Shown here in pieces: positions 20,584 through 30,626 of a stretch of DNA of 64,000 nucleotides. Every line of letters starts with the position of its first letter. The stretch's first letter is position 1. Made by a program: the position numbers and the translations under genes. The stretch lies in NCBI GenBank assembly GCA_963701735.1, contig CAVPBI010000013.1:144636-208635 (forward strand), written 5' to 3'. The notes beneath the pieces are model-generated. The model was not told the DNA's origin and searched no databases. It saw nothing but the letters and a program-made list of their open reading frames with translations. Source of the stretch: CAWABB01 sp963701735. GTDB lineage: Bacteria > Bacteroidota > Ignavibacteria > UBA10030 > UBA6906.

Positions 20584-22173
20584 TCATATGTAAAACTTCT
20601 CGGCCGCCCAGATCGCCTGGAAGCTCGTCTTCATACCTTTGCACAGGAAGATCTGCCGGCCGACCTCAAACGGCATCGCGTACTTCGAGTCGGTGGTCCC
20701 GACCAGCGTCACCTCGTCGAACGCGCCCCGGAGATCATCCAGGTTCTCTGCAAGGGTCCGATGCGCTCCCACGACGATGGACACCGCACCCGTGCGCGTC
20801 CCGGGCCCCCACAGCCAGTAGCTGTTGTGGGCGCAAAGAGCGTTTGGCAGGGCATACTTCTTCCCGAAGAAATCGACTGCCCCTGCCTCGCCATAATTCC
20901 TCACATAGATCACGCACTTCGACTGTTCGTCCAGCGTCAACGTCCTGTATGCTCCGTCAATCAAGGCAACGAACTCCTCCCACCCGAACTGATCGGCATA
21001 GGACTGCGGGAGCGCCCCGACGCGGTTGGTCTCCTCGGCTTTGGGCTTCATGCCGAGCCGGTCCTGATACGCTATGAACGCGTCCACCGGCAGACACGGG
21101 AAGGGCAAACGGAAGAGCGATCAGTCCGATCGCCACGAGTACACCTGCATATGCAGGCCGCACCCACTTTACGATCTGCGGCTTCAGCAGCCGCTCGAGG
21201 CAGACGGCCCCTCCGGCAAACAGCACCGGATAGACCGGCGACAAATAGTATACTTTGGCTTTGGTGACGACCATCAGGATTACGAGGCTGCAGTAGATCC
21301 ATCCAAACGGCCGGTATTGCCTGGCTTCGGGACGAGCCAGGAAGAAGTACACGCCAAGCAGCCACAATGGCGCGGCTGCGGGGTTCAGGAACTGAACCTG
21401 CCCACCCATGAACTCCAGAGCGCCCATGTCGACATTCTTGTACGTGCTTGCGTTTCGCATGAACTCGAGGCTCGGGAAACCGTGTGCGGCCTGCCACAGC
21501 ACGTGCGGAAGGAAGAGAACCGTGGCCACGATCACGCCGAGCCAGAACCATGCACTCAGGAGGTTCTTCCGGTGCGGGGTCAGCACGAGGCCGACGACGA
21601 GCGCAATGCACAGGAATCCGATGGAGTATTTGTTGAGCAGGCCAAGCCCGATGATTCCGCCGAAGAGGAGCCAGAGCCGGGGCGACTCCCCGGAAAAAAT
21701 GAGTAGGAGGATGTAGAGGGCGAGCGCCCAGAACAGCACATCGAAGGGGTTCATCGAGAAATAGCGGCCATGCCCCAGAAGCACGGGAGCCACAACCACG
21801 GCCAGCGACGCTAATACCTGGGTGGCGCGGGATCCTCCGAGCCGCCTCGCCATCAGCGCAGCAAGAATCACCACGGCTGCCTCCGGCAAGCGACGGCAAC
21901 AGACGAATCGCCTGCAGCGAGTCTCCGAGAAGCGCCCGACTCGCCCAGAGCAGCGCGATCGAGAGCGGGGGATGGTCCACATACCCCCAGTCGAGGTGGT
22001 CGCTGCACGCTATATAATAGAGCTCGTCACGGAAGTACCCGTAGCGATCGTGGAACGCCACCTGGAGGACGAACTGAACCAGCGCAAGAAGAGCCGGGAT
22101 GGCAAGGTCGGGCCATGTTTCGCCGGCGGTCGAGACCCTGTGAACGGAGGGGAAGAGTTGGAATGAGTAACAT
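20584..22173 (-). CDS. PMT/ArnT-like glycosyltransferase (GT39/GT83 type), frame interrupted
   Basis: The sequence has the multi-span layout of lipid-linked-sugar glycosyltransferases. The first loop reads YFRDELYYIACSDHLDWGYV followed by DHPPLS, where acidic residues are catalytic in this family. Later spans include LAVVVAPVLLGHGRYFSMNP. The frame breaks near 21880 and 21095-21105, and the tail (LPVDAFIAYQDRLGM to AEKFYI) is in a third frame. An ATG at 22173 is out of frame with the first span, so a further indel near the start is likely and the 5' end is approximate. The enzyme would move a sugar from an undecaprenyl or dolichyl-type carrier to lipid A or protein at the periplasmic face. 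Confidence 0.75.
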
Positions 22174-22325
22174 GGGCGGATCCCGACCCTGAAAGATGTG
22201 CCAAAGATCGGATTTCCCCACCCCGGATGCAACCGTCAAACACCGCCACACACGCAGCCCCGCGGAGCACACGGAGGCTCCATGGAGCTGCGCCTCTGCT
22301 TCGGGAGCCTGCCGCCGTCGGGGCC

Positions 22326-22757
22326 CTACCGCCCCCTGATATACCGCTCCAGGTGGCCGATCGAGTCCTGCTGGTCTTCAAGCAGGGCTTTCACCACATC
22401 CCCGATCGAGACGACTCCTTCCAGTTTCCCGCCCTCCACGACGGGCAGGTGGCGGACCTGACGGGCCGTCATCAACTCCATGCAGCGCGGAACCTCGGTC
22501 GCACGGTCAATCACGACCGGATCGGACGTCATGATCTCGCGCACCGGTGTGTCCTTCGAAACCTTCCCTTTCAGGACGACCTTCCTCGCGTAGTCCCGCT
22601 CGGAAAAAATTCCGACAAGCCTGCCGCCTTCCACGACCATCAGGGCGCCGACATTGTGCTCGGCGAGAAGTGACAGCGCTTCAAACACGCTGGCCTGAGG
22701 GGCGACAGAATACACGTGGGCCCCTTTTTGAGCTAGGATGTCTCCGGCACTGGCCAT
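22326..22757 (-). CDS. CBS-domain pair protein
   Basis: 143 residues made almost entirely of two CBS motifs: residues about 10-65 (SVFEALSLLAEHNVGALMVV, VGIFSERDYARKVV) and about 75-130 (PVREIMTSDPVVIDRATEV, VVSIGDVVKALL). The ATG at 22757 has a GGGAG site. Stand-alone CBS pairs bind adenosine nucleotides and tune partner enzymes or channels. No obvious partner is adjacent; it lies upstream of the glycosyltransferase gene but opens toward the same strand with a gap of about 150 bases. Confidence 0.92.
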   Translation of the reverse strand: MASAGDILAQKGAHVYSVAPQASVFEALSLLAEHNVGALMVVEGGRLVGIFSERDYARKVVLKGKVSKDTPVREIMTSDPVVIDRATEVPRCMELMTARQVRHLPVVEGGKLEGVVSIGDVVKALLEDQQDSIGHLERYIRGR

Positions 22758-22875
22758 GGAGCAACTCCCGTGAAAAAGGATGGTGTCGATTCAGAATGGA
22801 TGACGCAACTTCACCGGCGATGCCCCATTGCGCGGCAGTCCTGGGATGGGGAAATGAACAGCGGCGGATACGCGC

Positions 22876-22974
22876 GTCGTGTCCGCCCCGACAATATGAG
22901 CCACAGGGGAGATAAACAGAAGGCTGACACGATTGTCGTGTCCGCCCCGACAATATGGGCCACCGGGGAGATAA
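22876..22974. repeat. Two 40-bp direct repeats in a gene-free stretch
   Basis: Copies at 22876-22915 and 22935-22974 share 38 of 40 bases (starting GTCGTGTCCGCCCCGACAAT) with a 19-base spacer. The 293-base gap around them (22758-23050) holds these repeats and the adjacent hairpin and no convincing gene. They look like an intergenic REP-like element; only two copies are seen here. Confidence 0.75.
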
Positions 22975-22980
22975 TGTCAA

Positions 22981-23027
22981 GCGGCCCTGAGAGCACCACC
23001 GCGCATGGCCGGAGCCCTCAGGGCCGC
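22981..23027 (-). terminator. 11-bp inverted repeat downstream of a T9SS protein gene
   Basis: GCGGCCCTGAG (22981-22991) and its exact complement (23017-23027) flank a 25-base loop, 24 bases past the stop of the gene at 23051. It is a plausible transcript end, though the loop is long and no T run follows. Confidence 0.5.
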
Positions 23028-23050
23028 CCTTCTCACCGGACGGGAAGCTC

Positions 23051-23974
23051 TCAGCGCGTCAAGACCGCCCGTATGATCGCGACATCGTTCCCGGCACGCA
23101 GCCGGATAAGGTACACGCCGCTCGCCAGCCCGGCCGCATTGAAGTACGCCGTGTGCGCGCCCGCCGCAAGTGTTGCATCAACGACGGTTGCGAGTTCCTC
23201 CCCGAGGATATTATGCACCGTCAGCCGGACGGAACCGGGCCCGGGCACGCTGAACCTGATCGTGTCGTCCCTGGGTTAAACGGATTGGGATACGCCCCAA
23301 GGAGCTGGAACCGGGAAGGAGGAAGACTGCCGACCGAAACATCTGTGACCGAACTGACCAGGATCGTTCCGTACGTCAGGCCGTCCTCGCCGACAAAGAC
23401 CCCTCCCGATGATTCCGTGCCATAACCGGACGCGGAAACAGTCACTGCATAACTCCCCGACGGCACGAGCGAGCCGTAGCGACCCTGAGACCCCCGTGAC
23501 GACATTCCATTCCTGGGCACCCGACACAAGCCTGACCTCGGCCCCGGCCAGCGGAGTCAACACACCGGAGACTCTGTCCCTCCCGAGCACCTGGCCGCTC
23601 ACCTCGGTCGAGTCGCCCCCGCCGCCTCCGCCGCCTCCCGACGAAGCCGTGTCAGGCTCCAGGACGATGTCGAACGTGTAGCTGCCGACGCCGATAGCGT
23701 CGTACCGGAAATAGTACGGCTTGTACCCGGGCTTCCCCGCCATGACGACATAGATCTCGTTCCCCGTCACGATATCAGCGATAGCGTACTCTCCGCTCGC
23801 CCCTGACGTGTCAGGGTAGGCAATCGAATCCGGCAGGAGTACATGGAGCGTGACAAGCGCATCGGCGATCGGCTGCGACGTCGACCGGTCTACAACCGTT
23901 CCGCTGAGCGAACCCGCCAGCATCAGGCATGGCACCATCACCAGCACCGCAAGTACCGCCAGTACGTTCTTCAT
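23051..23974 (-). CDS. Small secreted protein with carboxypeptidase-regulatory-like domains and T9SS sorting domain, two frameshifts
   Basis: ATG at 23974 gives a signal peptide (VLAVLAVLVMVPCLMLAG). Two carboxypeptidase-regulatory-like repeats follow (GTVVDRSTSQPIADALVT, then GQVLGRDRVSGVLTPLAGAE) separated by a poly-glycine linker. The end (AYPNPFNP to IIRAVLTR) is a Por sorting domain. The frame breaks at a GGGGG run near 23490 and at a C run near 23270, each consistent with one wrong base. About 308 residues if bridged. It is last in the FecR/receptor gene group; the function is unknown. Confidence 0.75.
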
Positions 23975-24069
23975 ATCTCCCTCTCCCTCAGGGTCGCCGG
24001 GAATGCGGCCGGACAGACTCTGGCGTTGGTTGAACATCCGTGACTATGGTGTACGCTCGTCCTTCTTCC

Positions 24070-25896
24070 TTATGGCGTCAGCGTCAGGCCGATCCACCAC
24101 TGCAGGTCCTGGAATTCGGTGCCTTCGTACGTCTCGTGATACGTGGGAACCACAAGCAGCCGGACGCCGAATGCTTTCGCGACATTGACCGTCAGCCCGG
24201 CCAGGAACGTGGTCTGAACATCCGTTGTCGTCTCCGTTGGCGCCGTGTACCGCTCGCCGAAGTTCTCCTGACGCGTCTCGCCTTCGTTGGTGGTGATCAC
24301 GCGATACCGGAACCTCGCCAGCGTGACGTCATCGGCTTCCCACTGGGTCATGACCCTGTTGAGCCCGAGCAGGATGCCCACCACCTCCGACGCCCTAATA
24401 TTCACGAACACGGGAATTGAGAAGTTGGTTCGCTTCGCCGTGAACGTCCAGTCCAGATCTTTCGACTCCTGCTGCCCGTACCGCGAATCCCACGTGCCGG
24501 TGGTCGACCAGTACCGCGAGTGGCTGTCCATCAGGACGGATTCGGTCGTCTTCGTCTCGGCACGCTGCCACTCGACGATCGCGCCAATCGACAGGCGCAC
24601 CGCCGGGCTGATCGTCCACTGCAGCGACCCCGTGACGCGGTCCAGATCGTTCAGCTGTGACCCGCCGCCATACCGGTTGTCGTTGAGGTACGATTCCGAA
24701 TAGCTGGTGACCGGAACGGTGTTCTCGGTCCACACGTACCTGCTGTAGCTCGTATCCCGGATCGCGCTGCCCAGCCCGATGTCGACGGTGGCGCGCTCAC
24801 GCCGGTAGAGAAGCGTCACCACGGTCGCCGGGGTCGGACGGACGGTGAGGTCGATGCCGCCGTACGTCGTGTGCCCATCGTGGTTCCAGTCGTTTCCGTT
24901 GTCGGCTGACCGGAAATAGTAGCTGCTTCCGCCCGTATACGCATTGTCATAGTACGACGAGTCATCGCGCACGAGGTTCTGTGTCACGTTGCCCCAGAGA
25001 TATCCGAACGTGGCGCCCACCGTAAGCTGGTCAGTCAGGCGGTATTGCGCGCCCCCGGCGATGTCCCAATGCCCGTAGTCCTGTTCGCGCGCCTCGAGGT
25101 TCGACCAGAGCGACGTGCCGGTGCCGTAGTAGGAATTCTGCCAGAGATTCGACGACCCGTACGAGCCTTCCCGCGCGAACGTCACCCGGCTCACCTTGCC
25201 GCCGAGATCGAGTCCGAACGGCAAGGCGTACCGGACGAACCCCGTCAGGAAATGCCCCGTCTGGCTGATGTTGTCCGAGCCGCTGTACTTGTCGACGGTC
25301 GGCAGGGTGCTCTCCGCAGCCGACCGCGCGCCATTGTAGTCGTACCCGAGCGTCGACTTGTAGATGTCCTGCGGTATCCCGTAGTACTTGTCGTCCTGAA
25401 GCACGAGCTGATAGGTGAGCCCGGTAATCAGACCGTGGATCGACTCGGGTGCGGGGCGAACCATGAGCGCCCCGGAGAAAACCGGCTCGAGTTCTTTCCT
25501 CGCGGGCGAGAAGTAGAAGGGGTAATACGCCATGTCGGCCCTCGCCGGCGCATCAGCGTAGTTCGCCCGCTCGGCCGCATAGATCCAGGGCGGGTAGTAC
25601 CCCTCGTCCTGTACTTCCTGCGAGGAGCGGAAGTCGGTATACAGGTAGGTGGATTTCAGCGAATCGAGATCGAGGCGCGCAGGGTTCACGATGAAGTCGA
25701 GCAACGGGTCGGTGAGGAGGCCCGGGGTCGTCTTCGAGAACGATCCGATGCCGTACGGGTTCACGTACGACGGGGTGAAGAAGAAATTGGTCTGCTCGAA
25801 CGATTTCTCCAGCACGCGCTCACCCCAGTACTGGGCTGCAGCCTCTGTCATCGAGAGTGCGAGGAGAAGCGAAACGATCACGACTCTGGTTGCCAT
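24070..25896 (-). CDS. Outer-membrane beta-barrel protein of unknown function
   Basis: 608 residues from the ATG at 25896 (GGAGAG upstream), with a signal peptide ending EAAAQ. The body alternates polar and aromatic residues with many Tyr/Trp-rich turns (GHWDIAGGAQYRLTDQLTVG, RYGGGSQLNDLDRVTGSLQW) and ends WWIGLTLTP, which indicates a large barrel. No plug, TonB box or named domain is visible. It lies between a lipoprotein gene and a T9SS-sorted protein gene in the putative FecR-controlled group. I do not recognise a family. Confidence 0.7.
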   Translation of the reverse strand: MATRVVIVSLLLALSMTEAAAQYWGERVLEKSFEQTNFFFTPSYVNPYGIGSFSKTTPGLLTDPLLDFIVNPARLDLDSLKSTYLYTDFRSSQEVQDEGYYPPWIYAAERANYADAPARADMAYYPFYFSPARKELEPVFSGALMVRPAPESIHGLITGLTYQLVLQDDKYYGIPQDIYKSTLGYDYNGARSAAESTLPTVDKYSGSDNISQTGHFLTGFVRYALPFGLDLGGKVSRVTFAREGSYGSSNLWQNSYYGTGTSLWSNLEAREQDYGHWDIAGGAQYRLTDQLTVGATFGYLWGNVTQNLVRDDSSYYDNAYTGGSSYYFRSADNGNDWNHDGHTTYGGIDLTVRPTPATVVTLLYRRERATVDIGLGSAIRDTSYSRYVWTENTVPVTSYSESYLNDNRYGGGSQLNDLDRVTGSLQWTISPAVRLSIGAIVEWQRAETKTTESVLMDSHSRYWSTTGTWDSRYGQQESKDLDWTFTAKRTNFSIPVFVNIRASEVVGILLGLNRVMTQWEADDVTLARFRYRVITTNEGETRQENFGERYTAPTETTTDVQTTFLAGLTVNVAKAFGVRLLVVPTYHETYEGTEFQDLQWWIGLTLTP

Positions 25897-25984
25897 GGTG
25901 AAGCTCTCCACATTTTTGCAGGGTGTCATGAAAGGCCGTGCCTCAGAGACGACGGCGATCTACGGAGACGGCTGCGGACAGCGC

Positions 25985-26455
25985 TCAGCGCTTCCTCGAG
26001 GCGCTGAAGGTCCCCTGGTTCAGCACCCCCGGAAATCCGATGAACTCCCAGATCCCCGTGATGCTGTCCTCGACAATCGTTCCCAGCAGGACGACATTGT
26101 TGTCAACCATGTCCGGGTTCAGGCCCACGCCGAACACTGTCCCCTTTGCTCTCCCCACCAGCTTCCCCTGGCCAACCTGGGGGCCGATCATCGGCGAAGG
26201 GTCGCCCACCGCATCCAGATTCCACGATCCCGTCACGTCGCCGGAATCATCAACCGCCACAACAACCTCCCCCCTGACAATCTCCCTCCCCGAGGAATCA
26301 TACCCCGTGTAGAGATACGTCGCGTTGGTTCCTCTCGCGCCGGTCTCGCGGTCCGCGAGCCCGTCAAGCACTCCCGTCGACTCCGGGCCGCACCCCCAGG
26401 CTGCGACCACGAGGACCCCGGCGATCACAAGCAGGACAAGTCTTTTTACCACCAT
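25985..26455 (-). CDS. Small predicted lipoprotein
   Basis: About 156 residues. I place the start at the ATG at 26455 because GGAGG lies eight bases upstream; an ATG at 26470 has no such site. The N-terminus (VKRLVLLVIAGVLVVAAWGC) is a lipoprotein-like signal. The rest resembles a small beta-sandwich (RGEVVVAVDDSGDVTGSWNL, GTIVEDSITGIWEFIGF) like those that measure lipid or glycan turnover, but no family is recognised. It sits between the STN receptor gene and the barrel gene. Confidence 0.65.
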   Translation of the reverse strand: MVVKRLVLLVIAGVLVVAAWGCGPESTGVLDGLADRETGARGTNATYLYTGYDSSGREIVRGEVVVAVDDSGDVTGSWNLDAVGDPSPMIGPQVGQGKLVGRAKGTVFGVGLNPDMVDNNVVLLGTIVEDSITGIWEFIGFPGVLNQGTFSASRKR

Positions 26456-26549
26456 CTCCTTAGCCTCCATGGTACTGCGTCATCGTCCGCCACCCGCCTA
26501 CGTTTCACCGCCCCGTCAGGGCGGCCGTCACACTCGCTTTCCCCCCGGT

Positions 26550-29027
26550 TCAGAATCTCACGCTCAAGGCAATCGTCGGGAACAGCGGGAAGAAGTCCAG
26601 GTCCTCGAGCCGGGCTCTCCACGTGACGCCTGTCGGCCCCGTCCGCAGGTCGAGCGCAAAGGGGTCGACGAGTCCGTACGCGTTCAGCAGCTTGAGCGAC
26701 GCCTGACACACGAACCTGTCGATCCTGAATGTCCGGAGGATCTCCACCTCGAGCCGCTGGAAGCCCGGGAGCCGGCCGCCGTTGACGTCCACGGCTGCGA
26801 TGCCCTCAAATGATGGATCGGAGATACCCGGCCGCATCCCTTCAACCGTGTACCCTGCGTCGAGATTATCATCGGACGTCAGGACCGCCAGGGCGCCGAT
26901 GCCCCATCCCTCGGCCGGCGCCCACATGAGAGCGGCCTGCACCTCATGCCTGCGGTCAAATTGCGACGCGAACCTCTCTCCCCCACGGATCTCGTCGTAC
27001 TGCTCCTCCGCCCAGGCCAGCGTGTAGCTCATCGACCACCGGACATCTCCGATCTGTTTGCGCAGCCCCAGCTCCAATCCGTAGTTGTAGCCAGACCCCA
27101 GCCTGAGAACATCGGTCAACGTTGCGGGTTGTCCGTCCGACGAACTCTGATAGAAGCCGTGCTGGTTTCGTGTGACCCGGTAGAATGTCTCAGCCGAAAA
27201 GCCGTAGGAGCCCTCGCCCCAACCCGTCTGTATGCCGAGCGAGGCCTGCATCGCCGTGGAAGGCTTCACGGCATCGGTGGAGGGATACCAGAAAATCGGG
27301 GGGTAGATCAGGAAGAACCCGCTGCTCCTGTACGGGTGCAGGTACTGGGAGATGGACGAGAAAGACGCATAGAGCGTGCTCCGGTCGCTGAGGCCGACGG
27401 CCAGCGAGAATCTGGGATCGATACCGGAGAACGAGCCGGTGGGCCCGGAGTAGCTGGTCGCGCGCACTCCCAGACCCGCGACCACATCGGGCAGGATCGC
27501 CCACTGGTCCTGCAGATAGACTGCAAGCTCCCAGGTGTCGGCATCCGGGATCGGCATCGGCGCAATGAGCGTCGAGAACTTCTGGATCGTGCCGCCGGCC
27601 TGTCGATAGGCAATTTCCAGCCCGCCGCGGATCGTGTGGCGATCGTCATAGAAGTGCTCCGCCTGGGCACGGACGCTGACGTCATCGATGGAAAAGTCGG
27701 ACGCCATGCGCCCCGCCTCCGGCCCGGCGGCAGCACCACTCAGGATATGTTCCAGGTCGAGACTGTAGCCAGTATACGCGGCGGACGCCGTCATGAAGAG
27801 TGACGGAGAAACGAGCCCGGCCCATCGTGCGGCAAACGCGTCGTTCCGCCAGGCGAAGTTGTTGCTCAGCTGGAGATCGGGCTCTACGGTCATGCTGGTG
27901 TACGCGTCCCGCCCGGCGTAGCCGCTGACGGAAACCTGCTGGCTGCTTGAAATCCTGGCGCTGAGTTTTCCGATGAGCTCCGTAGTGCCCAGCGGGCTCG
28001 GCGTGCCGTATGACTCGAGGAACGGCACGGCGGGATCGGGATAGCCCCTGCGCCACGACATCAGGAACGTCGTCGGTCCGAGGGGTCCCTCCAGAGCGAC
28101 ATGCGATCCGAGCGACCCGGTTCCCGCGCCGCCCGAGAGGGCGTGCCGGGACCCGCTCCGCATCGAAAGATCCAGGAACCCCCCGATCCTTCCGCCGTAC
28201 GAGGGCGGGAGGCCGTTTCGATTGACATCCACCTCATTCAGGGCGTCTCCGTTGAATGTCGTGAGGACGCCTCCGAAATGGGTCGGGTTGTAGATCCTGA
28301 CGCCGTCGAGCAGGTACTGGTTCTGGTCAGTCGGAGCCGCGCGCAGGAATGTCCCGCGCGCATACCCCTCCGCGGGCAGGAGCGCAGTCCTCTGTGCCTC
28401 CACCATGACTTCCTGCATGCGTATCTCGACAGGAACGAGGGTGATGTCCCGCCTCAGCGTCTCGCCGCCATCGACCGTCATGGTATCCCTGAAGGGCTGG
28501 TACCCTACCGCGCGAACTTCCATCGCATACGTTCCGGGAGGGATGCGGCGCAACGCATAATAGCCGTACTCGTTCAGCAGACACCAGCGCTTCACCGATT
28601 CGCGTTCCGCAGCCTGTCCGGACGCCAGGCTGACGCTCGCCGCGCCGATCGCCTCTCCCGTCCGCAGATCCGTGACGCTCCCGGAGACCGAAGCGACGGC
28701 AGGCGGCGGCGCAACGGGCCGATTCATCAGCACGATCTGCTGTCCGGTCCTGACCCACGTCAGGGTACCGCCTCCCAGTACCTTGTCGAGCGCACCCTCG
28801 AGATCGCACCGGTCGCATTGGGCCGTGACGACTACGTCTGCGACGTCTGCGTCGAGATAAATCACCGACACCGCATACCATCGCATCAGCGAGTCGAGGG
28901 CGGAGCGGAGACTCGCCTCGTGGAGGTCGAATGAGCGCCGTGTCGCCCCATCCTGCGCACCCGCCACCGCACAGGCGGCGAGGGCTACGAGGAGCGAGCT
29001 AGCGAAGCGTGTAGCCGCTCTGGTCAT
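26550..29027 (-). CDS. TonB-dependent receptor with N-terminal STN signalling domain
   Basis: 825 residues. In order: signal peptide; STN domain (SALDSLMRWYAVSVIYLDAD to WVRTGQQIVLM, about 32-105) used to contact an anti-sigma factor; carboxypeptidase-regulatory-like domain (GSVTDLRTGEAIGAASVSL, about 115-200); a plug with YLLDGVRIYNPTHFGG; and a barrel ending ALSVRF. The ATG at 29027 lies inside the end of the FecR gene (29-base overlap), the classic FecR-FecA arrangement. It should import a ligand and report it to FecR and the ECF sigma factor encoded at 30972. The ligand is unknown. Confidence 0.88.
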   Translation of the reverse strand: MTRAATRFASSLLVALAACAVAGAQDGATRRSFDLHEASLRSALDSLMRWYAVSVIYLDADVADVVVTAQCDRCDLEGALDKVLGGGTLTWVRTGQQIVLMNRPVAPPPAVASVSGSVTDLRTGEAIGAASVSLASGQAAERESVKRWCLLNEYGYYALRRIPPGTYAMEVRAVGYQPFRDTMTVDGGETLRRDITLVPVEIRMQEVMVEAQRTALLPAEGYARGTFLRAAPTDQNQYLLDGVRIYNPTHFGGVLTTFNGDALNEVDVNRNGLPPSYGGRIGGFLDLSMRSGSRHALSGGAGTGSLGSHVALEGPLGPTTFLMSWRRGYPDPAVPFLESYGTPSPLGTTELIGKLSARISSSQQVSVSGYAGRDAYTSMTVEPDLQLSNNFAWRNDAFAARWAGLVSPSLFMTASAAYTGYSLDLEHILSGAAAGPEAGRMASDFSIDDVSVRAQAEHFYDDRHTIRGGLEIAYRQAGGTIQKFSTLIAPMPIPDADTWELAVYLQDQWAILPDVVAGLGVRATSYSGPTGSFSGIDPRFSLAVGLSDRSTLYASFSSISQYLHPYRSSGFFLIYPPIFWYPSTDAVKPSTAMQASLGIQTGWGEGSYGFSAETFYRVTRNQHGFYQSSSDGQPATLTDVLRLGSGYNYGLELGLRKQIGDVRWSMSYTLAWAEEQYDEIRGGERFASQFDRRHEVQAALMWAPAEGWGIGALAVLTSDDNLDAGYTVEGMRPGISDPSFEGIAAVDVNGGRLPGFQRLEVEILRTFRIDRFVCQASLKLLNAYGLVDPFALDLRTGPTGVTWRARLEDLDFFPLFPTIALSVRF

Positions 29028-29906
29028 GCGAAGATGTGGCTCCGGTCAAACGGGCGAGCGTGGCGACTGCAAGGTCTGCGTTCCTTGCGTCCAGGGCACC
29101 TGTGATCGTGATGTCGTCCGCATGCGGGACGTGCAGCGTGAGCGCAATATCGAAATGGTCCTCAAGCTCCCGGCAGGCCACCGACAGGGACGTCCGTTCG
29201 AACAGGAGCTGCCCGTGGATCCAACCGGGGTACGATGCGTGGCGCAGCTTCGTCGGCGGTTCGGGGACGCCCCGGGCATCGCAGCTCGTCAGCTCGCCCG
29301 CCGTAAGCCTCACGTTGCGCTGTTCACCGCGGACCCGCCGGCCACCCGAACGCTCCCTTCAACGACGGCAACCTCCATCCGTCCATCCCGGACACGCACG
29401 TTGAATTCGGTCCCGAGCACGGTCACCGTCCCGACGCTCGTGGCGACGACAAACGGAGCGCCGGTCTTCCGGACGCGGAAGAACGCTTCCCCGGTCAGGG
29501 AGACGCGGCGCTCGTCGCTCCCGTTCATTCCCTCGACGGTCAGCGCAGACGTGTGGTTGATCATGACCTCGGTTCCGTCGGCCAGATCCAGGGTCGTTTG
29601 CTGGCCGCGCGCCGTCTCGTATGTGGTGCTTTCGGCAACGGGCGTGCGGAGCACCAGGCCGACGACGATGACGCCAGCAATGACCGCCAGCCCCACGGCC
29701 GGGCGGAGCACCCATGCGAACCGGGAGCGTGGGCGAGCGGCGACAGCCCCGCCGCGCCCGGCAAGTGCGGCATTCAGGATCCGCCACTGTCTGTCCGTCT
29801 CGGGCTCCACCGATCTGAATCTCTGCGCGCTGGAATCCAGCGCCCCGTCGAATTCCCCCGATTCCACATCGCGGTTGCTACGTCCGAAGAGTCTCAATGC
29901 TCGCAT
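28999..29906 (-). CDS. FecR-family anti-sigma factor, one frameshift
   Basis: ATG at 29906 with a GGAGGA site. A short cytoplasmic N-terminus, one membrane span (VLRPAVGLAVIAGVIVVGLV) and the FecR domain (LADGTEVMINHTSALTVEGM, VSLTGEAFFRVRKTGAPFVV, VLGTEFNVRV) are clear. After a break at a CCC run near 29334 the frame continues as RGEQRNVRLTAGELTSC to the STN-like C-terminal tail (HFDIALTLHVPHADDITITG). About 302 residues if bridged. It would hold the ECF sigma factor until the receptor signals. Confidence 0.85.
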
Positions 29907-29986
29907 GCCGATTCGTCCTCCTGCATATGTAACGTTTCTCCACCCCCCGACCCCCCAAGGCCAGGGGACGGCACGCCGGAGTCTCA

Positions 29987-30626
29987 TCAAAGGTCAAACG
30001 GGGCAAATCTGATCCCCCCGTAAGCGCCCAGGTTCCTCATATCGGAGAACGACTGATACCTGATGCCAAATTCAAAGACTTTGACTGCAAAACCGCACGA
30101 AATCCCGAACCCCGGCTGAATCTGTTCACTACAGCCACGTCACCGCTGATAAAGTGCGCCGCGAATTCAATCCCCGCATACAGGGCGAAATCATGCCTGC
30201 GATCCGCCGGAAAAATCGCCTGGGCGCCCGCGGAGACCGGGAATGCCACGAAATCGCCCGGGATCAGTGACCGGGCGATGCCATCGTCTGCCGGCTGAGC
30301 GGTCATCACCGGCACCTCGTCTGAACGGTAAAACCATGTCACACCGCCGCCGAGTGTCAGGGCGAGCCAATTCAGGGAAGGCGGATAGAGCCGGACGGAA
30401 ACATTCAGGGCTGTCCCTTCGTAACGGAAGTCGAGGTACCGGGGGGCGCAAACGTTTGAAGGTCATGCGGGATGGGGTCCGCATGCTGATCCAGCGGCGA
30501 ACCGGGAAATAACTTGCCCAGCGACAGAGTGGGTTGCGCCGTCCAGGAGGGATGCGACTCTTGCGATACGACTCGTGACCCGGAACAGACGATCATCAGA
30601 GCCAGCAGGACGCGGAGCGATTTCAT
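29987..30626 (-). CDS. Small outer-membrane barrel-like protein, two frameshifts
   Basis: ATG at 30626 begins a signal peptide (LRVLLALMIVCSGSRVVSQ). The frame is lost at a run of six G near 30440 and near 30115-30120; bridging both gives about 213 residues with strands such as YLDFRYEGTALNVSVRLYPP and a C-terminus GAYGGIRFAPFDL ending at 29987. The alternating pattern suggests an 8-strand-type barrel. It precedes fecR in the same direction (about 80 bases) and faces the divergent sigma-factor gene, so it may belong to that regulon. Function unknown. Confidence 0.6.

Noticed and set aside
22876..22974. CRISPR array
   Set aside because: Only two repeats, a 19-base spacer and no cas genes in the window.
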